64,000 nucleotides of DNA. Origin: Sulfurospirillum sp. UBA2217. Lineage in GTDB: Bacteria; Campylobacterota; Campylobacteria; Campylobacterales; Sulfurospirillaceae. Positions 43,102 to 53,656 of the stretch are shown here, piece after piece. How positions within the stretch are numbered: the first letter of the stretch is position 1; each line of letters opens with the position of its first letter. The stretch spans positions 62,001 to 126,000 of the forward strand of contig DCUJ01000012.1 in assembly GCA_002328495.1 (NCBI GenBank), in the 5' to 3' direction. The notes below the pieces were generated by a model. It ran no database searches. It was not told the origin of the DNA and saw only the letters and a program-made list of their open reading frames with translations. Both the position numbers and the translations under genes were made by a program.

Positions 43102-45459
43102 ATGACACCATCACCCCTTAGTTTAGAAGAACTGGAGCGCATCAACGCCTATTGGCGCGCGGCGAATTATCTGAGTGTGGGGCAAATCTACCTCCTAGAC
43201 AATCCTTTGCTTAAAAAACCTCTTGCCTTAGAGCACATCAAGCCTCGTCTTTTAGGGCATTGGGGCACAACCCCAGGGCTTAATTTTATCTATGCGCATA
43301 TGAACCGTGTCATTTGCAAAGAGGACCTTAACATGCTTTTTATCGCAGGCCCTGGGCATGGAGGACCTGCGGTGGTGGCAAATACCTATTTGGAAGGGAT
43401 TTACAGTGAAGTCTATCCTGACATCTCGCACGATGAGCAAGGCTTACAAAAGCTCTTTAAACAGTTCTCCTTCCCCGGAGGCATTCCCTCACACGCCGCA
43501 CCTGAAACACCTGGTTCCATCCATGAAGGCGGAGAGCTGGGTTACGCGCTCTCTCACGCCTATGGTGCGGTATTTGATAATCCTGAATTAATCGCATGTT
43601 GCGTGATAGGTGATGGTGAAGCAGAGACGGGACCCCTCGCAACCGCGTGGCACTCCAACAAGTTTTTAAACCCAAAACGCGATGGTGTGGTACTGCCCAT
43701 CTTACACCTCAACGGCTACAAAATCGCCAATCCTACCATCCTCGCTCGCATCAGCCATGATGAGCTTGAAAAGCTTTTTATCGGCTACGGGTATGAGCCT
43801 TATTTTGTCGAAGGAAGTGAGCCAGAACTGATGCACCAACGCATGGCAGACGTGATGGATACCATCACCGCTCGTATCAAAGCCATTTGGCATGAAGCGC
43901 GCGTGGAGGGCAAACAAGAGCGCCCTTTCTGGCCGATGATTGTCCTGCGCTCACCCAAAGGCTGGAGTGGGCCAAAAGAGGTCGATGGGCTTAAAACCGA
44001 AGATCATTGGCGTTCGCACCAAGTGCCACTCTCCGCGCTCGATAAACAGCCTGAACACATCGCTATTTTGGAACAATGGCTTCAAAGTTATAAGCCTGAG
44101 GAGCTTTTTGATGCGCAGGGCAAACTCTTCTCGCATATCGCCGCACTCGCCCCCAAAGGTGACAAACGCATGGGAGCCAATCCGCACACCAACGGCGGTA
44201 TGCTCCTTCAACCCTTACACTTACCCGATTTTAAAACCTACGCTGTGGATGTACGTGAACACGGAAAAAGCATCGCTGAATCCACGCGTGTTTTAGGTTT
44301 TTACTTACGTGATGTGATGCGCCACAATATGCACACCTTTCGTGTTTTTGGTCCCGATGAAACCGCTTCGAATCGCCTAAGCCCACTTTTTGAAGTCACC
44401 AATCGTACATGGATGGCAGAGTATTATGAGGGAGATGACCACTTAAGTCAAGATGGCAGAGTCATGGAAATCCTCTCCGAACACACCTGCCAAGGCTGGC
44501 TAGAGGGCTATTTACTCACAGGACGGCATGGCTTTTTTTCGTGTTATGAAGCGTTTATCCATATCATCGATTCGATGTTCAACCAGCACGCCAAATGGCT
44601 CAAAGTCACCAGTCGCGAAATCCCGTGGCGTAAACCCATCGCTTCGCTTAATTACCTTTTAACTTCACACGTCTGGAGGCAAGACCACAACGGTTTTTCA
44701 CACCAAGACCCAGGGTTTATCGATGTCGTGGTCAATAAAAAAGCGCACATCGTCAATGTCTATTTTCCACCCGATGCCAACACGCTTTTATGGGTGGGGG
44801 AGCGTTGTTTGAACAGTGTCGATGCCATCAACGTCATCGTTGCGGGAAAACAGCCCGAACTGCAATGGCTGAGTATGGAAGAAGCCTTAACACATTGTGA
44901 AAAAGGAATGGGAGTTTGGGAGTGGGCAAGTAACGATGAGGGCGAGCCTGATGTCATCATGGCGTGTTGTGGCGATGTGCCAACCTTGGAAGTTCTGAGC
45001 GCGGTGGATATCTTGCGAGAACTCACCCCTGAGCTTAAAATACGTGTCGTCAATGTGGTCGATTTGATGGCGATTCAGCCCCAAGACGAGCACCCACACG
45101 GACTCACTCACGAAGCGTATGATGCGCTCTTTCCCAAAGATGTGCCTACCATTTTTGCGTATCATGGATACCCGTGGTTGATTCACCGTTTGGCATACCG
45201 AAGAGCCCATCATGCGCATTTACATGTAAGAGGCTATAAAGAAGAAGGTACGACCACCACGCCTTTTGATATGGTGGTGCTCAACGACGTCGATAGATTT
45301 CATCTGGTCATGGATGTAATGGCGCGCGTGCCTAAGATGGCGCAAAGGCGTGCACACATCACCTCGCTCATGCTCAAAAAACGGCTAGAACATAAAACGT
45401 ACATCGAGCATTATGGGCAAGATATGCCTGAGATTCTGAACTGGCAGTGGAAATATTAA
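43102..45459 (+). CDS. xfp: Phosphoketolase
   Basis: The 785-residue thiamine-diphosphate enzyme cleaves xylulose 5-phosphate and/or fructose 6-phosphate to acetyl phosphate. It has the family motifs AGPGHGGPA (about residue 80), the [12 protein letters not shown] segment, the ThDP-binding [14 protein letters not shown] and [11 protein letters not shown]. The central [11 protein letters not shown] and the C-terminal [14 protein letters not shown] complete the set. The length is normal. It has its own promoter and a strong GGAGG site. No phosphotransacetylase or acetate kinase gene is nearby. The enzyme is uncommon in Campylobacterota, which rarely use sugars, and the gene looks more GC-rich than its neighbours, so acquisition by transfer is possible. 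Confidence 0.95.
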   Translation: MTPSPLSLEELERINAYWRAANYLSVGQIYLLDNPLLKKPLALEHIKPRLLGHWGTTPGLNFIYAHMNRVICKEDLNMLFIAGPGHGGPAVVANTYLEGIYSEVYPDISHDEQGLQKLFKQFSFPGGIPSHAAPETPGSIHEGGELGYALSHAYGAVFDNPELIACCVIGDGEAETGPLATAWHSNKFLNPKRDGVVLPILHLNGYKIANPTILARISHDELEKLFIGYGYEPYFVEGSEPELMHQRMADVMDTITARIKAIWHEARVEGKQERPFWPMIVLRSPKGWSGPKEVDGLKTEDHWRSHQVPLSALDKQPEHIAILEQWLQSYKPEELFDAQGKLFSHIAALAPKGDKRMGANPHTNGGMLLQPLHLPDFKTYAVDVREHGKSIAESTRVLGFYLRDVMRHNMHTFRVFGPDETASNRLSPLFEVTNRTWMAEYYEGDDHLSQDGRVMEILSEHTCQGWLEGYLLTGRHGFFSCYEAFIHIIDSMFNQHAKWLKVTSREIPWRKPIASLNYLLTSHVWRQDHNGFSHQDPGFIDVVVNKKAHIVNVYFPPDANTLLWVGERCLNSVDAINVIVAGKQPELQWLSMEEALTHCEKGMGVWEWASNDEGEPDVIMACCGDVPTLEVLSAVDILRELTPELKIRVVNVVDLMAIQPQDEHPHGLTHEAYDALFPKDVPTIFAYHGYPWLIHRLAYRRAHHAHLHVRGYKEEGTTTTPFDMVVLNDVDRFHLVMDVMARVPKMAQRRAHITSLMLKKRLEHKTYIEHYGQDMPEILNWQWKY

Positions 45460-45551
45460 GTGAAGAGGCAGTTTATAGCCTATGTGTGTAGTTTTATGAG
45501 CATCTTACAAGCAAAATTTGACTACAATGCAAAAAAACAAAAGGGTAACCC

Positions 45552-45845
45552 TTGAAAAAAATATTTCCACTCCAAAGTGAAACAAAACAACCTGAACGCG
45601 TCGCCGATGCTATTAAACATGAAATTCGTAAATACCTCAAGCGTGAGCGCAATAAAAAGCTTCCAGAGGGTTCTCCTTTTTGGATATTTGAGTGTCGTAT
45701 AGGCGCAAACGAAGAGAGCGCTAAAGAAGTTATGGTCGCTGAGCTCATACCCTCCATTGACACTGCGTATACAGAAAAATGGGGTGAATGTTTTGTAGAG
45801 ATTGTGGCAAAACCTGCTAAAAATTTAAAAGTAAAGTCATTATAA
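45552..45845 (+). CDS. DUF6172-like small protein
   Basis: The 97-residue protein starts at TTG 45552, with AAAGGG six bases upstream; no ATG is available. It is basic at the N-terminus (AIKHEIRKYLKRERNKKLP) and has a beta-rich core (FWIFECRIGANEES, CFVEIVAKPA). It resembles the DUF6172 family of proteobacterial small proteins, from memory. Function unknown. The 3' end overlaps the remnant of a membrane protein on the other strand by six bases. Confidence 0.75.
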   Translation: MKKIFPLQSETKQPERVADAIKHEIRKYLKRERNKKLPEGSPFWIFECRIGANEESAKEVMVAELIPSIDTAYTEKWGECFVEIVAKPAKNLKVKSL

Positions 45846-46004
45846 AAGTCCTACAATCATCAAGAACGCAACCGAAGCTAAGATCCATGTGACAAGGGTG
45901 TTAATTTGCTCAATGGTCACTTTTTTAAAAAAATGTTTTCCAATGAGTGTTCCTAAAAAAGCACTGGTTGTGGTAGAATAATCGAACAACAGATGGACTA
46001 GGTA
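45840..46004 (-). pseudogene. Remnant of a membrane transporter, possibly TSUP (TauE/SafE) family
   Basis: The minus strand reads about 54 codons of convincing membrane-protein C-terminus, with AFLGTLIGKHFFKKVTIEQ followed by a final helix, LASVAFLMIVGLL, and a stop at 45842-45840. An in-frame stop at 46007-46005 closes it upstream and no ATG is present. The pattern (small-residue loop, basic segment, last helix) resembles the C-terminal end of sulfite exporter TauE/SafE proteins. The rest of the gene is missing, so it is a decayed fragment. A tiny gene starting at TTG 45989 is a less likely alternative. Confidence 0.5.
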
Positions 46005-46022
46005 TCACCCTTAAAATACCGC

Positions 46023-46028
46023 TATAAT
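46023..46028 (+). promoter_or_regulatory. Probable -10 box of the aminotransferase gene
   Basis: A perfect TATAAT lies 20 bases before the aminotransferase ATG at 46049, just outside the transporter remnant. The leader would be very short. Confidence 0.5.
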
Positions 46029-46048
46029 ACTGCAAAAATGGAAATGAC

Positions 46049-47170
46049 ATGCGTTGTGAAAAAATGAGCTCTTTTATCGTGATGGACATCGTGAAAGAAG
46101 CTGAAAAGTTTGAAGATTGTATTCATTTTGAGATAGGACAACCCGACCTTCCACCCTCGCCTAAAGTAAAACAAGCTTTACATGGTAGCATTGATGAAAA
46201 CCGATTTTCTTACACGCAAAGCCACGGGTTGGTGGAACTTCGTGAAAAAATCGCCCAACATTACAAAACCACGTATGGTGTTTCCATAGACATTGAGCAG
46301 ATTTTCCTAACCCCTGGAACCAGTGGTGCATTTCTCATCGCTTATGCGCTCACCCTTGGAAAAGATGCCACACTGGGTTTTAGCGACCCCTCTTATCCGT
46401 GCTATAAAAATTTTGCCTACCTTTTGGACATCAAACCTTGTTTTATGCCCATTGGTAAAGAAGATGATTTTGAGTTACATGTAAAGGATTTGGAGCCTCA
46501 TAAACTAGATGCCCTGCAAATCTCTTCCCCTGCAAATCCCACGGGAAATATCTACGATGCCAAAAACCTTGAAGCACTTGTTACTTACTGCGAAACAAAC
46601 CGTATTGCATTTATTTCCGATGAGTTGTATCATGGCTTGACTTACGAAAAAGAGGCTAACTGTGCCTTAGAGTTTGGAGATCAAAACATTTACGTCATTA
46701 ATGGTTTCTCCAAGTACTACTGTATGCCCGGTCAGCGTTTGGGCTGGGTGATAGTACCCAAAGAAAAAATCCGCCACGCCGAAATGGTCGCACAAAATCT
46801 TTTCATCTCCGCGCCAACACTGAGTCAATACGGCGCACTGGAAGCCTTTGATGAAACGTATTTAAAAGAAATTAAAGCCGAATTCAAAGAAAGACGGGAT
46901 TTTTTATACACGGAACTCTCAGAACTATTTGACATTGATGCAAAACCTGAGGGGGCATTTTACATTTGGGCGAACATTTCGCGCTACTCAAATGACAGCT
47001 TCGCCTTTTCTAAAGAACTTTTAGAAAATATCCATATTGCTACCACTCCAGGAGTCGATTTTGGAAGCAATGGCACACGCCACTATCTTCGTTTTGCCTA
47101 CACAAGAAATACAGAACATATGAATAAAGGTATCAATAGACTTAAAAAATATTTAAAGGAAAGAGAATGA
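46049..47170 (+). CDS. Class I/II pyridoxal-phosphate aminotransferase
   Basis: The 373-residue protein has the fold type I aminotransferase pattern: FEIGQPDLPPSPKV near the N-terminus, LTPGTSGAFLIAYAL, the SSPANPTGNIYD motif, FISDELYHGLTY with the PLP-ring Asp and Tyr, and NGFSKYYCMPGQRLGW with the Schiff-base Lys. The C-terminal RFAYTRN arginine binds the substrate carboxylate. It converts an amino acid and 2-oxoacid pair that cannot be named. The gene overlaps slyD by four bases. Confidence 0.92.
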   Translation: MRCEKMSSFIVMDIVKEAEKFEDCIHFEIGQPDLPPSPKVKQALHGSIDENRFSYTQSHGLVELREKIAQHYKTTYGVSIDIEQIFLTPGTSGAFLIAYALTLGKDATLGFSDPSYPCYKNFAYLLDIKPCFMPIGKEDDFELHVKDLEPHKLDALQISSPANPTGNIYDAKNLEALVTYCETNRIAFISDELYHGLTYEKEANCALEFGDQNIYVINGFSKYYCMPGQRLGWVIVPKEKIRHAEMVAQNLFISAPTLSQYGALEAFDETYLKEIKAEFKERRDFLYTELSELFDIDAKPEGAFYIWANISRYSNDSFAFSKELLENIHIATTPGVDFGSNGTRHYLRFAYTRNTEHMNKGINRLKKYLKERE

Positions 47171-47637
47171 AAATCAGTAAAAATTGTGTGGTTACTTTAA
47201 CATACCGTGTTGTTGATAAAAAAGGTGCCATTTTAGACACGGGAAGTGAGCCTCTTATCTATCTACACGGTGGATACAAAGATGTATTTGAAAAAGTTGA
47301 ACGTGCGCTAGAGGGTAAAAGCAGAGGAGATGATATCGAAGTTGGGCTTACAGCCAAAGAGTCTTTTGGTGAATACGATGAAAGTTTGGTGCTCACCCAA
47401 GCAAGGTCAGAGTTTGATGAGCACATCCATGCGGGCGAAGAGTTTGAAGAGATTTTTGAAGATGAGCTTACAGGAGAGGAAGAAAGCATCCTTTACATCG
47501 TAAAAGAGGTCACCAAAGAAAACGTTGTCTTGGACGGAAATCATCCCTTCGCAGGACACGATGTAACCTTTTACGCTACGGTTGCCAATGTGCGTCAAGC
47601 TACCAAAGATGAGATAAAAGAGCAATATGCCAGATAA
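47167..47637 (+). CDS. slyD: SlyD-type FKBP peptidyl-prolyl isomerase
   Basis: The 156-residue protein has the split FKBP fold of SlyD: TLTYRVVDKKGAILDTG, then PLIYLHGGYKDVFEKVERALEG, the inserted flap (about residues 70-120) and the final NHPFAGHDVTFYATV. SlyD folds proline-limited proteins and in E. coli helps deliver nickel to hydrogenases through a His/Cys-rich tail. This protein ends at EIKEQYAR without such a tail, so nickel storage is unlikely, though chaperone action remains possible. It lies convergent to, and two bases from, the hydrogenase maturation operon. Confidence 0.9.
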   Translation: MKISKNCVVTLTYRVVDKKGAILDTGSEPLIYLHGGYKDVFEKVERALEGKSRGDDIEVGLTAKESFGEYDESLVLTQARSEFDEHIHAGEEFEEIFEDELTGEEESILYIVKEVTKENVVLDGNHPFAGHDVTFYATVANVRQATKDEIKEQYAR

Positions 47638-47639
47638 GA

Positions 47640-48086
47640 TTAGTCCTCAAGTATAGCATCCAACTCTTTGAGTTTTTCAAAGGCTTTTTGGGCTGAATGC
47701 TGTGCACTTTGGCTCAATCCCTCTGTAAAATGTAAAACATTTTCAAGTAACACACAAATACCTAAAAAGATAGTTTTGGTACAAATATCTCTTAAATAAC
47801 TGAGCAAAATGGGAGTAGGAAGGTTGTGTGTAGAGTAGATATAGGTGCGCTCATCACTGAGGTCTAAAAACTCTATGGTATCTTCTTTAAATCCGCTCAT
47901 GGCATCTACCACCACGATGACATCAGGAGCATACCCACGCAAGGATGCAAACTCATTTTCAGGAGTATCGTACCCAAAAAAGACTTTCCAATCCTTCATA
48001 TGCTCTTCTACCAAATGCCCCACAGCAATAGCAACACCATCGTCACCTCTGAGTTCATTGCCAACACACAAGAGTGCCTTTTTCAC
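47640..48086 (-). CDS. hycI: Hydrogenase maturation protease HycI
   Basis: The 148-residue endopeptidase starts with LLCVGNELRGDDGVAIAVG, whose Glu and Asp residues bind nickel in this family, and has VVDAMSGFKEDTIE. It should cut the C-terminal extension from the large hydrogenase subunit after nickel insertion. The large subunit here (HyfG) indeed keeps a 35-residue tail beyond its last metal ligand motif. The gene ends the hyf operon and abuts hyfJ. Confidence 0.92.
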   Translation of the reverse strand: MKKALLCVGNELRGDDGVAIAVGHLVEEHMKDWKVFFGYDTPENEFASLRGYAPDVIVVVDAMSGFKEDTIEFLDLSDERTYIYSTHNLPTPILLSYLRDICTKTIFLGICVLLENVLHFTEGLSQSAQHSAQKAFEKLKELDAILED

Positions 48087-48430
48087 TAAAAATCCTTCCT
48101 AAGCACTAAATAACCCTCTTTTAAACTGATAAGTATCTCTTTAAAAGGGCATTCAATCATATGGGGTAAAAGTCGCGCGGCATGTTCTGGAAAAACTTCT
48201 ATCTCAAAATATTTGCTCAAATTACCCAGTTTAAATTTTAAATATTCATCACCATTTTTCAAAATCTCTTCAAATGCAGATGATTCAATCTCTAAAACTT
48301 TTTCACTAAAATCAATCGTACCCACACCATGACCTATACAGGTAGAAAAAATTTTGATCTGTTCAAGCTTTGCATCATCGCATTTTGCGCCATCAAGATG
48401 CCGTTTGATAAGTCTGTACACTTTTATCAC
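48086..48430 (-). CDS. hyfJ: Formate hydrogenlyase maturation protein HycH/HyfJ
   Basis: The 114-residue protein resembles HycH/HyfJ, a small accessory protein of group 4 hydrogenase operons. It has the conserved HGVGTIDFSEKVLEIE, GDEYLKFKLGNLSKYFEIEVFPEHAARLLP and the final EGYLVLRKDF. In E. coli HycH is needed for assembly of the formate hydrogenlyase complex, with an unclear role. It is somewhat shorter than HycH (136). It lies between the small subunit gene and the protease gene with no gaps. Confidence 0.85.
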   Translation of the reverse strand: MIKVYRLIKRHLDGAKCDDAKLEQIKIFSTCIGHGVGTIDFSEKVLEIESSAFEEILKNGDEYLKFKLGNLSKYFEIEVFPEHAARLLPHMIECPFKEILISLKEGYLVLRKDF

Positions 48431-49251
<821 letters not shown>

Positions 49252-49255
<4 letters not shown>

Positions 49256-49791
49256 TCTATCACCATCTCTTTGCCACTGGTAAAGGTTGCTACCGTAGCC
49301 GTTTTTTTACATGTAGGGCACATACACAAATATTCTTTAGCCTCTTCAAGCCTTTTTTCGCTGACATTGGCTTTGCTTAAACAATCAAAGCTATACTTCA
49401 CCAGTCTTTTGGCACTAAAAGGCTTTTTACATGTCGTGCAATATTGAACATCCAGTTCCCCTCTTTGAATGAGGGCTGATTTATCAAATTTGACGGCAAG
49501 TTCAAACTCTTCACTCAGCTTAATCGCACCTGTTGGACACACTTCATCGCACCTACCACAAAAAATACAACGACCACAATCAAACTCCCAAATCAGTTTA
49601 CTTTGATTGTCGTTTAATTGAACCGTTATGGCATTGGAAGGGCACGCGATACCACAGGCAGCACAGCCAATACACAAATCAAATATATACGCAGGTTTTC
49701 CTCGAAAATTTTCACAAACCTTATAGGGTTCAAACGGATATTTATGGGTAATTTCACCGTATTTTTTGCTAATATCAAGAAGTTTCATCAT
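49252..49791 (-). CDS. hyfH: Hydrogenase ferredoxin-like subunit HyfH
   Basis: The 179-residue protein has two 4Fe-4S binding motifs, CIGCAACGIACPSNA and CGRCIFCGRCDEVCPTGA, as in NuoI/HycF proteins. A C-terminal CTTCKKPF and CMCPTCKK pair could bind another metal ion. It links the catalytic pair to the electron donor side. The gene overlaps hyfG and hyfI by four bases each, and its start is one of two adjacent ATGs (49791 or 49788). Confidence 0.93.
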
Positions 49792-51527
49792 CTTAAATCC
49801 TTTAACGGACTCTCTTTTTGTGTCCTCGCAAAGTTTTTCAAATCCGAATGAGTCAAAATTTTACTTTTTTTACTTTTGATATCCACTACCGTTACACGCT
49901 CAGTACACGAATAACACGGATCTAAGCTACACACGATAAGTGCGGCATCGGCAAGATTGTTTCCACGGAATTGAAAACGAAGGCTTGGCCAGTTGTTATA
50001 GGTAGCTGCTCGACATCTCCAACGAAATACCTTTTGAGCACTCCCTTGCATAATCCAGTGAACATTCTCTCCACGTGGAGCTTCCACATAAGCCAGTGCA
50101 TAATTCTCAGGCTTAACATGGAATGTTGGATCGACAATAATCGCCGTTTGAGGCATGAGTTCAAAACATTGACGAATAATAGAAACTGAGCTTTTAAGTT
50201 CCATATAACGCACCATCTCCCTAGCAAAAACATCGCCACCTTCGACAACGGCGACATCAAACTGAATCTGTTTGAAAAAATCATAAGGATGGTCATATCT
50301 CGTATCGCGCTTGATACCACTTCCTCTGATATTAGGACCCACAGGAGAAAAATCACGTGCGACTTGTTTATCAAGGATGCCCACACCCTTCCAACGGCTC
50401 ATTTGGCGTTTGTCATCCATCACAGCATCCCAGACTTCATCCACTTGTGTTTCGATGATGTGTAAGATGCGTAAACTCTCTTTAATCTCAACACCGGTGA
50501 TATCGCGTCTAAGTCCACCCATAACCACGTTACCATAGGTTTTTCGACCTCCTGTAACCAGTTCTGCTAGTTTCATGGAGTATTCACGGATTCTAAAAAT
50601 GTGCATGAATGCGTTGTAGTTACCTGTTACTTCACACGCCAGTCCGATATTTAAAAGGTGACTATGTAAACGCTCAATCTCCGAACAGATAACACGAATC
50701 GCTTGTGCCCGAGCTGGGATTTCTAAGTTGATCGCTTTCTCAGCCGCTTCGATACACGCAATCGCATGGGCATAACCACAGATGCCGCACACTCGTTCAG
50801 CCAAATAGCCCATCTGGTCATAGTTCATACGGTTTTCAGCCAGTTTTTCCATACCTCGGTGTTGGTAAAAGAGTCTGTAATCGGCATCGATAATCGTATC
50901 GCCATCACAAAAAAGTCTAAAATGCCCAGGCTCATCCGCCGTAATATGCAAAGGTCCTAGAGGCACGTCAATAATGCCTGAGCCTTCAGGTCTTAGGAAC
51001 TCATATTCAGGCTCCATATAATGATCTTTCATATCAGGGCGGTATCGGTAGTCCATCGCATCTTTTCGTAAAGGGAAAAGATTATCTGGCCAATCATCAC
51101 TGAGTACCAAACGCCTTTTATCAGGTAAACCCTCTGCGACGAGTCCGAACATATCGTACGCTTCTCTTTCATACCACACACACGCTGGCACTAAAGGCGT
51201 AACAGAAGGGAACACAAGACTATCAGGAGAGATGAGCGTTTTGATGGTAACAAAACATTTTTCATCTTGCGCGATCTCATCACCTTCAAACATTTTTCCA
51301 CCCTCCATGGAGAGTGCGTAATAGAGGGCATAGTGTTTGTTGATGCTTCGCTCATCATTGGGAACCATGGTTGTAAGATAACCACCCATATCGTAATATA
51401 AAAAACGAACGGCTTCAGGCAAATCGTTTAGTTCAACTAATGCCGTCACTTGGTCTTCACACTGTCGTGTAACTTCTAAAACTTTTACCCTTGTACTGAG
51501 AGCTTCTATAAATTTATCGCATTTCAT
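49788..51527 (-). CDS. hyfG: Group 4 [NiFe] hydrogenase large subunit HyfG
   Basis: The 579-residue protein joins an N-terminal NuoC-like domain (about 1-170) to the large subunit, as in HycE/HyfG. Both nickel ligand motifs are complete: ERVCGICGYAHA and SLDPCYSCTER, so the site should be active. A 35-residue C-terminal tail follows the last motif and ends QKESPLKDLR. It closely recalls the HycE tail that HycI removes after an Arg, so cleavage after CTER is expected. The operon also encodes HycI. Confidence 0.96.
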   Translation of the reverse strand: MKCDKFIEALSTRVKVLEVTRQCEDQVTALVELNDLPEAVRFLYYDMGGYLTTMVPNDERSINKHYALYYALSMEGGKMFEGDEIAQDEKCFVTIKTLISPDSLVFPSVTPLVPACVWYEREAYDMFGLVAEGLPDKRRLVLSDDWPDNLFPLRKDAMDYRYRPDMKDHYMEPEYEFLRPEGSGIIDVPLGPLHITADEPGHFRLFCDGDTIIDADYRLFYQHRGMEKLAENRMNYDQMGYLAERVCGICGYAHAIACIEAAEKAINLEIPARAQAIRVICSEIERLHSHLLNIGLACEVTGNYNAFMHIFRIREYSMKLAELVTGGRKTYGNVVMGGLRRDITGVEIKESLRILHIIETQVDEVWDAVMDDKRQMSRWKGVGILDKQVARDFSPVGPNIRGSGIKRDTRYDHPYDFFKQIQFDVAVVEGGDVFAREMVRYMELKSSVSIIRQCFELMPQTAIIVDPTFHVKPENYALAYVEAPRGENVHWIMQGSAQKVFRWRCRAATYNNWPSLRFQFRGNNLADAALIVCSLDPCYSCTERVTVVDIKSKKSKILTHSDLKNFARTQKESPLKDLR

Positions 51528-51535
51528 TTTGAGTC

Positions 51536-53005
51536 CTATTTTTTCATTATACTTTTTACGCTCTCATCTAAAAGAAACGTAAATGAATCGAATTGCCATA
51601 CACCAAACGTTACAATCAAAATCGCCAAAGCAATCAATGGTAAATTTTCACCCAGTTTCATCTCACTGTTATGCACCACTTCTCCTTCTACTTTACCAAA
51701 GGTTGCTAAAAAGAAGTGTGAAAAATCGGCTATAAAAATAATCGCTAAGGCAACGGCAAAGATGCCCATCAAAAGATACTGCTCACCAATAGCGGCTGCT
51801 TTAAAAATCAAAAATTCACTCACAAAAATCGCAAATCCTGGAACACCGACCAATGAACAGATGGCAATACCAAACAAAACAGCCGTAAGAGGAGCAATAC
51901 GTATCATGCCACCCATCTTGGTCATATCTTTGGTACCGTAAATTCGAGCGATGTTGCCTGTTGAACAAAAGGCTAACGCTTTGGTAAACGAGTGCGCTGC
52001 ACAGTGAAAGAGTGCGGCAAAAAGCCCAATCGCACCACCAACTCCTAGTCCAAAAGCGATAACACCCATATGTGCTACTGAGTGATACGCAAACATCCTT
52101 TTGACATTGTGTTGGCGAATCAAAAAGAAAGCAGCTATAAAAAGAGTGAGTGTACCACTCACAATCATCACCGTTTGGACAAAGTCAAAACCAACCCCGT
52201 TAGCAACAATGGCATAGTAACGAATCAGTCCCAACATGGCACATTTTAAAAGTACCCCTGAGAGCAACGCCGATGTGGGTGCTGGACCTTCCGCATGAAC
52301 ATCGGGTAACCATGTGTGCGTCGGTGCAAGTCCTGCTTTGGTTCCAAAACCGATTAATGCAAAAATAAAGACAAGTTTTAATGCCATACCATCGATATTC
52401 TCTGCATTGGCAAGCAAATTAGTGTATAACATGGCTTCACCACTAATTTTACCATTGGCTGCTGAGAAGAGTAATATCGTTGCATAAAGAGCAAAGGCTA
52501 GACCAATACTACATAAAACAATGTACTTATAACCACTCTCTGTGGATTTTTTATCTTTTTTTACGGCTACAAGAAACACCGAAGCAAGTGTCGTTGCCTC
52601 AATAGCAGCCCACATAAAGGCGATGTTATTGCACAGTACACTTAAGCTCATTGTCCATGTAAAGATAAAGCTCAACGCAAAATAATTTTTTACCTCTTTT
52701 ATGTCAATATGACCATCTTCTAGCTCCCACTTCATATACGTCGTTGCATAGACATTAACCAGTAGACCCGTAATGGCGATTAGCGATAGAAAAATAGCAC
52801 CTAGCGAATCTAAAAAAATATAGTTATGAAAAAGAGAAAGTTCCTCTGCATTCACAACTTTTCCCACCGCACTCAGCAAAAGGGTAGAGACAATCACACT
52901 AAAAACGATATGAAGCTTTTGTAAGAGCTTAAACTGAAGCGGCATGAAAAACATAATCACGCCAAAAACAAAAGGTACGGTGAGTATTAATACTAAACTA
53001 TCCAT
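51536..53005 (-). CDS. hyfF: Hydrogenase membrane subunit HyfF
   Basis: The 489-residue protein has about 14 membrane helices and belongs to the proton-pumping NuoN/NuoM/MrpD antiporter family. Conserved pieces include AAIEATTLASVFLVAV, FGTKAGLAPTHTWLPDVHAEGP with the Lys and His, and FAYHSVAHMGVIAFGLG. HyfF is one of the extra proton-channel-like subunits that separate Hyf from the simpler Hyc complex. It follows hyfE by one base, as in E. coli order. Confidence 0.92.
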   Translation of the reverse strand: MDSLVLILTVPFVFGVIMFFMPLQFKLLQKLHIVFSVIVSTLLLSAVGKVVNAEELSLFHNYIFLDSLGAIFLSLIAITGLLVNVYATTYMKWELEDGHIDIKEVKNYFALSFIFTWTMSLSVLCNNIAFMWAAIEATTLASVFLVAVKKDKKSTESGYKYIVLCSIGLAFALYATILLFSAANGKISGEAMLYTNLLANAENIDGMALKLVFIFALIGFGTKAGLAPTHTWLPDVHAEGPAPTSALLSGVLLKCAMLGLIRYYAIVANGVGFDFVQTVMIVSGTLTLFIAAFFLIRQHNVKRMFAYHSVAHMGVIAFGLGVGGAIGLFAALFHCAAHSFTKALAFCSTGNIARIYGTKDMTKMGGMIRIAPLTAVLFGIAICSLVGVPGFAIFVSEFLIFKAAAIGEQYLLMGIFAVALAIIFIADFSHFFLATFGKVEGEVVHNSEMKLGENLPLIALAILIVTFGVWQFDSFTFLLDESVKSIMKK

Positions 53006-53006
53006 T

Positions 53007-53654
53007 TTATCCCCTTAAATTTACGGCTTTGGAGGTATCAAGACTTCCATAAGCGGCATAAAATCGCTTCGCCAAAACACTCATAATCACAACCGCGAAA
53101 ATAGCATCGGTTAAGATACCAATTTCCACAAGCTCATGAGAACTGTATGCCATAAGGGCTAAACTTAAGTGTATGCCATTTTCAAAGAGGCAATACGAGA
53201 GAATTTGTTTGAGAAATGAGTTTCTCAAAACAAATCCAAAAATACCCATCATAAAGATAAAGGAAGCCGCAAAAAGTGGCAAAACATCTTGAAACAGTGA
53301 AAAATGTATGAACACTTTGTAGAGCATCATGGCAACAGCAAGTGAAAAGCTGAGAGCTACCACAGGTGATATAAAAAAACCACCCACAGGTTCATCTTCA
53401 ACAACAAGACCCAGTTTTTTAACAAGTCTAAACAGATATAAAGGCACAAAAAGCACTTTGATGACAAAAGCAGTGCCTGCCCAAATAAGAAGCTCGTGTG
53501 TACCATATTTAAAATACAAAGCCAGAAAGATAATGACCAATAAAAGCGTTTGCGAAGCATACGCTAGAATGCTATGACGGTATTGTCTTAAACTAAATAC
53601 CGCAAAACTTGTGACCATCATTAAAACCGCAACGATATCAATAATATTTGCCAT
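53007..53654 (-). CDS. hyfE: Hydrogenase membrane subunit HyfE
   Basis: The 215-residue protein has six or seven helices and resembles HyfE, which is related to NuoK/MnhC-type subunits. Helices include IIDIVAVLMMVTSFAVFSL at the start, and the late LFENGIHLSLALMA matches the NuoK Glu-containing helix. Presence of HyfE together with HyfF places the operon with the Hyf type. It starts two bases after the hyfC stop codon. Confidence 0.9.
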   Translation of the reverse strand: MANIIDIVAVLMMVTSFAVFSLRQYRHSILAYASQTLLLVIIFLALYFKYGTHELLIWAGTAFVIKVLFVPLYLFRLVKKLGLVVEDEPVGGFFISPVVALSFSLAVAMMLYKVFIHFSLFQDVLPLFAASFIFMMGIFGFVLRNSFLKQILSYCLFENGIHLSLALMAYSSHELVEIGILTDAIFAVVIMSVLAKRFYAAYGSLDTSKAVNLRG

Positions 53655-53656
53655 AG

